From the NCBI GenBank assembly GCA_903813345.2, contig CAIIXF020000006.1, positions 11,784,348 through 11,848,347 of the forward strand: a stretch of DNA of 64,000 nt. The letters run 5' to 3'. Numbering within the stretch: position 1 is the first letter of the stretch; each line of letters begins with the position of its first letter. Under the pieces are notes generated by a model. The model was not told where the DNA came from. It did no database searches and saw nothing but the letters and a program-made list of their open reading frames with translations. The stretch is from Owenia fusiformis (Eukaryota; Annelida; Polychaeta; Sabellida; Oweniidae). The translations under genes and the position numbers were made by a program. This document shows positions 56,139 to 64,000 of the stretch, in pieces.

Positions 56139-56627
56139 CACTGGTGATCCACTCGATTACGATGGTTACCGAAAAGGTTCGTTTCGGTAACAAAATGTTG
56201 GAACGTCGAAGGTATGATATTTCTTTTTTCCTAATTTCATGCGTTGTAGGCAGAATCCCCACGACATTTTTTCACACAAACGTGTATCATGTTTTAGAAA
56301 AGGTACATGTTTGTGAAAAAATAGCTCGGAAGACAACAGAATCGTCGATTTAATTCCTCACTTTAGTTACAGCAATGATATTCGTTAAAAGTGCACATCT
56401 TAACTGTTTTTCAAAATATTGTTTCTGTAACTTAAGTGAGGAATTAAAATGACGATTCAGTTGTCTTCTGAACTACTTGTTCGCAAATATGTACATTTTC
56501 TTAAACATATGTGATAGATATATGTTGTCGGTTTGTGATAAAAATGTTGTGGTAATTCTGCCTATAATGTGTGAAATAAGGAAAAAAGAAAAATCGTACC
56601 TTGGACATTCGGAGTGGGTTACCAGTG
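56139..56627. mobile_element. 489-bp foldback with CACTGGT ends
   Basis: Left end CACTGGTGATCCACTCG and right end CGGAGTGGGTTACCAGTG are inverted; long arms share GTGAGGAATTAAA and GAAGACAAC-type sequence. Flanked by ATAACA at 56133-56138 and 56628-56633. Lies in an intron of the spectrin-like pseudogene. No coding role for the frame at 56144-56353. Confidence 0.72.
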
Positions 56628-56649
56628 ATAACAGATCTTTGTAAAATAC

Positions 56650-56774
56650 CTGGAAATTATCTGTGAGGCAAGGTTGGCTACTCTGGTGTTAGATGTGCTT
56701 ACTGATAGGCTCCACCCATTCTCACTCAAAGAGTCAAGCTCTGATCCATACACTATCATCTTTCTTGATGCAGT
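56650..56774 (-). pseudogene. spectrin-like exon a (intact)
   Basis: Encodes TASRKMIVYGSELDSLSENG, then WSLSVSTSNTRVANLASQ and IIS. Acceptor TTCCAG, donor AG|GTATTT, phase 2 end joining exon b to give an RYHAL sequence. No lesion. Confidence 0.65.
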
Positions 56775-59032
56775 CTGGAAATAAAACATTATACATCTTG
56801 TTTGGACCTCTAATGAAAAAAATAATTGATCCTAATTGAACAACAAGTGTTTAAAGCTTTGGTAAAGACTAGTTAAGTGTTTCAGGATGATGTCATAACA
56901 TGTCATGTCAGGGATTATTTTGACAAAACTTATATTATCACAAAAAGAATGTCATTGCTGGCTAATTAAAGTAATTCTAATATAAACTACAATCAAAATT
57001 GAACAGAGGGGGGGGGTGAATGGATGGGGGAGTAATATGTCTAAACCTAAACCAGAAAACTGTGCTCATTGTGAAAATATCATTGCTCATTGTGAAAGTG
57101 AAGCTACTTTTGTTCTGATATTTCTTACATCAAATGGCAGCTATCTTGTTTTTCCCCCTTCAAATTAAACTGGCGGGAAATTCAAAATTTGAAAAATAAT
57201 TAAATATACTTATCACATACATTTAACTGAGGGACCAAAAGGGCATATATCCAGACTCATCCTTTCCACAAATTTGTGAGTTGATAATTAAACTCAGTAA
57301 CTCAGGAACACTTGATAACCCCCCCCCCCCGCTTGAAAAATAATGCTGGGGAGATCACTGAATGCCTTAGAGTATATTTGCATAATTAATCTCAGTGGGT
57401 GGCACTCAGGTGGGTGCAAAAACTCTCATTTTCACAATTTAGACAAAAATTGGTGAGATATGCCAATGATTTTTTTCATTTTTATGTGGGTGCAAACTGA
57501 TTTTCAGGTGGGTGCAAGCATATTTTCAGGTGGTTGCTGCGCCCATCTTGCTTTATGCTGGGGAGATCACTGCCAGTTGCATCTAATTAAATGAACCTAT
57601 TGACATATTGATTGTGATTTAACATTAAAATTGTGACACTTAAAAGAGTAAATGAATTTTTAATCTTTAAAGGTTTTTCAACATTGTGTAAATGGGGATT
57701 TAGCTTGAGCTTTTTCAGATGATTTAATTGAAGCTAGCTATATTGATAGAAAATAACATATAGAATTCAAAGAACTTATAACTGATACTATTCGTTATTA
57801 ATGAGTGGAATTAAGTAATTTGCAACTTTACTCTGTTACTGTTTGTAATAGCCGATTTTTTTAAGGCACTTTTTTATTTAATTTTGCACCACTGTAATAA
57901 TACTGTCACCACCCATTAATTTTCATTCAAAATTTTACCGCTCACTTTTGAAAAATTAGGGAGAACACTGAATATGCTATTAAATAGAAGAAACTGTGGT
58001 CTTTAATTAATGGTTACAAATGCAGATCAATTAAAAACATGACTTAAAATAACATGACTTTATGGAAACCATCTGATTTATAAAAAAATCAACATCACAT
58101 TTAACAGCTCTCTCCATTTTTTAGTTTTAAAAGATGTACTGAATAGTGTTGAGTTGCCAAGCTGAGAACATCTTCCCAAAAATCTCTGCAACCTTATGCA
58201 GTCATCATTTCCATATCATCATTGCACACAAATATCTTTCTAACAATACATTCAAAAGAAAGGTGGACACATCAAGGACTAAGGCACACCCAAAGAGTAC
58301 ATTAAATCAACATAAAGGTTGTGATTATTAAGAATCATGGCTTATGAAAACTCTTGGAAATGTTGGAAAATTCAGAATGAATATATATTTTTAATACTCA
58401 CATAATAGTACATTTTCTCTTCTTAAACACCAGGACATCGCATCTCAGACATACATTCATCTTCTGAAAGTACAAAATGGGGTTCATAATTTAGATCTAA
58501 AACATTTGAGCAGCTCTTGCTAAGTTTGAGTATGTATGCTTGGTATTTTGATGCAATCCTCAATGGATTCACATGTTTCTCTCTATTAATCCATTCATTT
58601 GTTGAAATTAACAGATCTCTAAAAAACTCAAATTATTATACTAGATTCCTCTTTTAAACTCAAAAAGTAGAAAACAGCAATTGTGAATAATTCCAAATGA
58701 AGTAGGATTATTTCAATCAATATTCCAACATATGAACTCTCACATAGAGAGACTGATTGAGAGAGTGAATGAGTTACTGAACTTCTGATTGAGAGTGAGA
58801 TAATGACTAAGGAAGTAAGTGACTTACTAAGTGACTGAGTAAGTGGCTTGCTGGCTGGCTTGCTGGGTGGCTGGATGGCTGGCTGGCTGATCAACTCCAC
58901 ATTATGGAGATAAGCTTAAACATAAGTTAAGACATAAGTTAAGACAAGAGATCTCTTAGGGAACTCGACAATACTGATTCTGATTGACATTTTTACTTGA
59001 ATTTTTGGACAGCCCGTCCGTGGTCCCGTCCC
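56775..59032. other. region without recognisable gene
   Basis: Contains C-runs, the second copy of a dispersed repeat at 57400-57570 and a GGCTGGCT/GAGTGA simple-sequence stretch at 58745-58890. No exon continuing the spectrin-like locus could be supported. Confidence 0.5.
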
Positions 59033-59216
59033 CAAAAATAAGAAATCAGGAGACCATTGTGCAATAATATTTGGAAAAGTATATTGATATTGTATGAATG
59101 ACATTTGGATATTTCAGATTATTTAGTTTTTTTTGTGCAATAACCCTGTGCCCTCTTATAATGAATTTCAGCCATGTTACAATGTATCCTTTTGAAAATA
59201 CTATGGCAGAGAAGCA

Positions 59217-60954
59217 CACATGCTATCTATTGCAAGACTTATGCCTAGCACAACTGTCACCATGTTATTAAGTGTTCTTAAGTTTCGCAAGGATCTTGCC
59301 ATGGTCGTGGTGGTATTATCGTGAAAGCCTGGTATAACCGTGACAATGCTATATTATATTGCAAGGCCTGTCATGACTGTGGTAATGTTTAAGCCTGATA
59401 TGACAGTCGCAATGGTTGCAAGGCCTGTCACGACCGTGGTAATGTTAAAGCACAATATGACTGTGACAATGGTTATATTAAATAGCATTTAGTAGCATTG
59501 CAAATTTCATAGAATGATTAACTACCTTAAATATGTGAATCTAGACTTCTATACATGAACATGGTACTCACGCACATCGATACATAAAATTTTAGAATCA
59601 TTTAACTCATAATTCATTTCCGAACACTATAATTTTAATCTCATTCAAGAACGAGAAACATTGTCACAGTCATATCAGGCCTTATTTATAATAAAGCACT
59701 GTCGCGGTCATATCAGGGTTTAACATTACCACGGTCATGACACTGGCCTTGCAATATAATATTACATTGTCAAGGTTATACCAGGCTTTCACGATAACAC
59801 TACCACGGTCATGGCAGGATCATTGTGCAAGTTTGTGGAAATGAATTATGAGTTAAAGTAGTAGTAGTATCCTAGATTTACATATTTAAGGTAGATAAAT
59901 GATGACGTTTTCGATTACAGTATTCTCATGCTACTAAATGTCACTAATATAACCATTGTCACGGTCATATTGTGCTTTAACATTACCACAGTCATGACAG
60001 GCCTTGCAACCATTGTCATGGTCATATCAGGTTATCCCGTTCCCGGACTATAGTCCTGCACTGAGAGCATTCATTTGCCTGTACGATTACAACTTGGGAG
60101 AATTTTTTACTGATCTTACACTTCAGATACCTACTTCAATAGATTCCTTGGTAATTTAGCATTCTTTTCGTGTAGTTGAATCCACAATTGTCTGGGTTTA
60201 TCGGCAGAACGAAGACATTTCCGTTTTTGATCGCAATATTTGCGTGTAACATTTAACTTATTTCAACCGTCAAATTCCTCCATATTGGTACTTCCGGGCT
60301 ACATCCGGGACAGCCAAACGGGGGATTCCCCTTTTAAATCCAACCGCCATTTTGAAAAGTGATGGAATCTCTCTCGATGAAAAAGAGAAAATGTTCCCGT
60401 TCTGCCGATATACCCAGACAATCGGCGGTTCCAATATATTAGAAGTTACATCTTGAGTTCTATAATGCATTGAGGTAGGTATCTTAAGTGTAAGGGGCGT
60501 AGATAATTCTCCCAAGTTGTAATCGTACAGGCAAATGAATGCTCTCAGTGCAGGACTATAGTCCGGGAACGGGATAAATATCAGGCTTTAACATTATGAT
60601 GGTCATGACAGGCCTTGTAACCATTGTCACCGTCATATCAGGCTTTAACATTACCACGGTCATGTCAGGCCTTGCAATATAGTATAGTATTGTCACGGTC
60701 ATATCAGGCTTTAACATTACCACGGTCATGACAGACCATGCGATATAATATAGCATTGTCACTGTTATACCAGGCTATCACGATAACACTTCCACGGTCA
60801 TGGCAGGATCCTTGCGAAACTTAAAATTACTTAATAACATGGTGACGGTTGTGCCAGGCATAGGTCTTGCAACAGATAGGGTCTCCATAAAAATACTTGA
60901 TAACATGGTGACGATTGTGCCAGTCATACATGTAAGTCTTGTAGATAGGGTCTC
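59217..60954. mobile_element. 1.74-kb tandem-armed foldback with 8-bp TSD GAGAAGCA
   Basis: Flanked by GAGAAGCA at 59209-59216 and 60955-60962. Ends are imperfectly inverted (CTATCTATTGCAAGAC at left against GTCTTGTAGATAG at right). Both arms are arrays of GTCATGACAGGCCTTGCAA / TTACCACGGTCATG-type units in opposite orientation. A further element is inserted near the middle. No coding frame. Confidence 0.8.
60032..60577. mobile_element. 546-bp foldback with TTATCCCGTTCCCGG ends and perfect 8-bp TSD
   Basis: Ends TTATCCCGTTCCCGGACTAT and its reverse complement are flanked by ATATCAGG at 60024-60031 and 60578-60585. Arms match almost to the centre, including GTACGATTACAACTTGGGAG and TCGGCAGAACG. 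The TSD sequence is part of the host array (GTCATATCAGG), confirming insertion into it. Confidence 0.87.
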
Positions 60955-61356
60955 GAGAAGCATCAACATATAAGAGGTCACACACTTTATTAGCCAAACT
61001 AGAACTAATTCAAGATAAACGAAAGTCATTTATGTACAATAGGAATATGGCAGTGAAATTTTTTGAAAATCAAAATCAATGGGCGATAATTCATCATACT
61101 CACTTTACGGGAAAATTACAAGTTTTATGTTGAATTTATCAGAAAAAATCATTACCCTGTTTGATCCTCGCTTAGTCTTGTTCACTTTGAGCAACTTCTT
61201 ACCTTCAGATCGGCTATATTGATTACAAACTAACGGTACAAAACTTCCAGAAAGATATTTCGGCAAAATAGCACGGTTTAAGAGCGCTCTGATTGGTTGG
61301 ATTTGTGGCACGGGTTAGGAGCGCCTCTATCGGTTGGACTTCGAACTACATTCCAG

Positions 61357-63683
61357 CACGGGTGTGAAAGCCCAACTGTTCTGGGCTACCCAAGTGTTCT
61401 GTCTCTTGCCCAACTGTTCTGACAACCTAAGTGTTCCGAGTTCACATATATTTTATAATATCTTAAAATTCACAAGAGAGGGTGCCAAAAGTTAAAAGTG
61501 CCACACGATTAAGAAAGAGAGCCAGAAAATGTCAAAAAATTGTCCATTATTAGAAATACGCACCCATTTTTTTCAAAAGGACAATTTTCCTGAACAAGTT
61601 GATACATACTTAGTATTCCTGAAACTGAGACCCAGTTAGCCTTGCCCAAGTCGGTCTCTTTTACTATCTTAATTTCTATTATGACCGCCTTGTACCAAAG
61701 AGAAAGCCACGTGCTTTACCGACTCAATGTTTATGTCGGTAAAATTTGACCAATCAACGACGGCCCTGCAGCGTTAGCTCATTATTATGCGCGGTCAAAA
61801 ACAAGTACACTTTTTAGTTTTCGCCGGGACTTTTCACGAACAAATCCTGCATGAATTCATCATCAAAATACAAATATTATATCAGATAAATATCAATCAG
61901 AGTTTAGTGGATGCATCGATCGGTAACCGGAGGTGAGAAGATTTCAACAATAAACGTTGAAACGATCGCTGAATTCAAATGAACATGTACATGTGATGTA
62001 GGCTGAGATTCCATCACTGATCGAAGACTACATGACCCGCTACATTGGACTAGGTCTTGCATTTTCATCGCAAAATCAGTTTTAAATCTATTGCATGATT
62101 TAATTTATATTAATGACTTACATTCCCTATGTACATTTAATTACATAATATATTGTAACTCTAAAGAAACGATCGATCAGATCATTGAATTTCAAGTCGT
62201 AGACGGGAAGATTGCTTTGCTTATGCATGCGGGTCAACGATTGGTCAATTAGCCTGAAGTCACACGTCGTGTCCACGCGTATATCTGTCAATATATAAGG
62301 TTTCGCGATACCCCTGATAGCGTAGGTATTATGGAAATCTCGAAACCGTTGAATATCTTAGCATAATATCAGCAGCGATGTATTGGATTGTACAAGGCGG
62401 TAATAATTCAAGATCAGGTAAGTAAAAAAAATACCGACTTGGGCAAGGCTAAGACCCAGTCTACATATATCGATATATTCTGTCCAAATATCCTATTGCT
62501 CAGGAGTGTTCCATGGTGCAAAGGTCGAACACCCGGGGATTTGACACTCCTCAATGGGTGCCCTGTTACACTCCCCTCCATAAGTTAGGCAACATTAGCT
62601 CCCCCATTGAACTACGTGTTAAAAGCCTCTTTACCTTTGAATTTTTATTTACTTAACCTACCATGAAAATACTTATACTATTAACGGAAACGTAATTTGA
62701 CTTTATTTCCAATACCTCAACATTTTCTCAATTTTTCCCCTCAATTACAATAAGTTGAAAATTGATGATAAATTTGATGAATTTTGAAAATCGACATTCC
62801 CATGTTAACCAATGGGAAATGATAGGTTTGCCGCAAGTCATATGACAGAATATCCATCCATCCGAGTCCTTGCAAAAAAATACGAATAAGGCAGGCAATT
62901 GAATTAGTGTTAACTTTATTTAACAAAAAATTGATGTTTCTTCAGGTTCAACAAAGTTATAGGGCTTTAAAGTCAAAATAGTTTTTCAAAAAACCTTTCC
63001 CATTGAAATAACTCAGGAGGCGAAAAATTATTTTCAAAAATGACTTTGAAGCGCTGTAACTTTAGTATTCATCAAATAAACTAAACACTTAGTGTACAAA
63101 AAAGTTAGACAATTCAATTTTCTATAATTTTTTTTGCTGAATCTTTTACTGAAAATATATCCTGATTTCTGATTTGCCCGAACCCTCCATTTCCCATTGA
63201 ATTACATGGGAATGACGATTTTCAAAAATTCATTAAATTTATCATCAATTTTCGACCTATTCTAATTGAGGAAAAAATTGAGAAATTTTGGAGGTATTGA
63301 AAATAAGGTCAAGTTACGTTTCCATTAATATTATAAGTTATCTCATCGCCGGTTAAGTAAATAAAAATTCAAACCTAAAGAGGCTTTAACACGTAGTTCA
63401 ATGGGGGAGCTAAGGTTGCCAAACTTATAGAGGGGAGTGTAGTTATATATAAAAAAAGGAAAATCTTTTGTACATGAGACAGCCACATTATAAGTGATTT
63501 GATTAACTTAATTTCAACAGTCATCTCTGTAGAAATCTAAAATTGGATTAGAAATTGAAAAATCACCATATCGAGTGTATTTGCTAAAATAAGTAAACCC
63601 AGAATACTTGGGTCAATTCAGAATATTTCGGCAGGAGTCGGAATACTTGGGTAGCCCGGAACACTTGGAGCTTCACACACGGG
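61357..63683. repeat. outer inverted repeat enclosing two further foldbacks
   Basis: CTGGGCTACCCAAGTGTTCT (about 61381) and its relative CGGAATACTTGGGTAGCCC (about 63639) are inverted, with flanking GTGTGAAAGC / GCTTCACACAC also inverted. Within lie an inverted pair at 61636-61695 and 62390-62450 (CCTTGCCCAAGTCGGT / ACCGACTTGGGCAAGG) and the element at 62569-63439. Confidence 0.65.
62569..63439. mobile_element. 871-bp foldback MITE with TA duplication
   Basis: Ends CACTCCCCTC and GAGGGGAGTG are flanked by TA at 62567-62568 and 63440-63441. Arms of about 265 bp share AACTACGTGTTAAAAGCCTC and AACGGAAACGTAA in inverse sense. The left inner part is the reverse complement of the core at 18901-19235. 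No coding frame. Confidence 0.8.
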
Positions 63684-63733
63684 TTTGATCTGAGGCCCAG
63701 GGTTTGATCGAACCTCAAACATGGCTAAATTCT

Positions 63734-63830
63734 AGCACGGGTTTGATCAACCTCAAACACGTGCTAAACTTAAGCACGGGTTTGATCAATCTCAAACACG
63801 TGCTAAACTTTAGCACGTGTTTGATGTGTA
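63734..63830. repeat. 39-bp tandem repeat with CACGTG motifs
   Basis: AGCACGGGTTTGATCAACCT with CAAACACGTGCTAAACTTA repeats with starts at 63734, 63773 and 63812. Each unit is itself partly palindromic (AGCACG...CGTGCT). Confidence 0.8.
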
Positions 63831-64000
63831 TCCGGCATCGAGTGCTTCTGAAATGAATGGAGTGCGCAGCTGCAATAACCTCAAACCAAAACAATTAAAA
63901 CTTTATTGTTAATTGCAATAAGTAAAGCTATATTCAGCCAAATAAAACTCATTGTAATTATACCTTATATTAAAGTGATCTTATATCAACTCAAGCCTAA

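Larger units (their letters stand above)
53711..56774 (-). pseudogene. spectrin-repeat protein fragment (nesprin/SYNE-like), probable unprocessed pseudogene
   Basis: Five exons with intact AG/GT borders and matching phases: 56774-56650, 55914-55722, 54923-54780, 54465-54324 and 53929-53711. Together they read as about two to three spectrin repeats: helices with NGWSLSVSTSNTRVANLASQ, QSLDDLEAKLRSNTFTQGD, SLVDRRREKFSELL, MEKPLNNLEGDRHTTQAQLL and LADTKGTLESCLLELSQYGD. Two in-frame stops (TAA at 55817-55815, TGA at 54833-54831) and a 4-nt frameshift in 54324-54465, exactly where the conserved repeat Trp is expected, break the frame. No upstream or downstream exons were found. The helical style resembles nesprin, but dystonin/MACF or another spectrin family member is possible. 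Retained introns argue for a segmental duplicate rather than a retrocopy. Sequencing error cannot be excluded. Confidence 0.68.
59033..61037. mobile_element. split copy of the 26-kb foldback, hosting two nested insertions
   Basis: 59033-59216 matches the left arm and loop of the element at 26014-26410 (GGAGACCATTGTGCAATAAT, TTTGTGCAATAACCCTGTGC), and 60955-61037 matches the continuation (ATATAAGAGG, CACACACTTTATTAGCC). The junction falls at GAGAAGCA, duplicated on both sides of the insertion. The 26-kb copy has GAGAAACA at the same place with no insertion. Confidence 0.82.

Noticed and set aside
58430-58460. Possible further exon of the spectrin-like locus (minus, after an AG and before GTGAGT)
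   Set aside because: Its phase does not fit the next exon and the peptide is Cys/Lys-rich, not spectrin-like.
1-64000. CRISPR arrays, bacterial operons or prophage
   Set aside because: The exon structure and gene content are animal; the tandem repeats lack spacer-repeat organisation.

Overview
The window is nuclear DNA from an animal. Its genes are split into short exons with GT-AG introns, the DNA is clearly AT-rich, and the products are metazoan-wide housekeeping and cytoskeletal proteins. The repeats are short non-autonomous DNA transposons and foldback elements, a style common in marine invertebrates. I favour a lophotrochozoan, possibly a mollusc, but no single feature proves this.

Layout. 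(1) 207-28039, minus strand: 14 coding exons of vinculin, from the start codon to about residue 686. The proline-rich hinge and tail lie beyond the left edge. Intron 1 is about 17.3 kb (10709-27982) and is packed with repeats. (2) 28040-29737: a 1.7 kb head-to-head intergenic segment. (3) 29738-39569, plus strand: a complete 10-exon NUP35 (nucleoporin Nup53/Nup35) gene encoding 370 residues. (4) 41274-46953, minus strand: a complete four-exon GID8 (TWA1) gene encoding 229 residues, tail-to-tail with NUP35. (5) 46954-53710: a gene-poor stretch with a transposon carrying three evenly spaced CRE palindromes and a 33-bp minisatellite. (6) 53711-56774, minus strand: five exons of a spectrin-repeat protein that look nesprin-like, carrying two in-frame stops and a 4-nt frameshift, so probably a decayed duplicate. 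(7) 56775-64000: no gene recognised, but nested foldback elements.

The three intact genes are not an operon and have unrelated jobs: cell adhesion, nuclear pore, and ubiquitin ligase scaffold.

The most unusual content is the repeat fraction. Many elements are foldbacks whose arms are themselves tandem arrays, and many have readable target-site duplications (TSDs), often 8 bp. At 59.0-61.0 kb three elements are nested one inside another. Two nested insertions have perfect 8-bp duplications, and an unoccupied relative of the outermost host element lies at 26.0 kb. I found no transposase or reverse transcriptase reading frame anywhere in the window.
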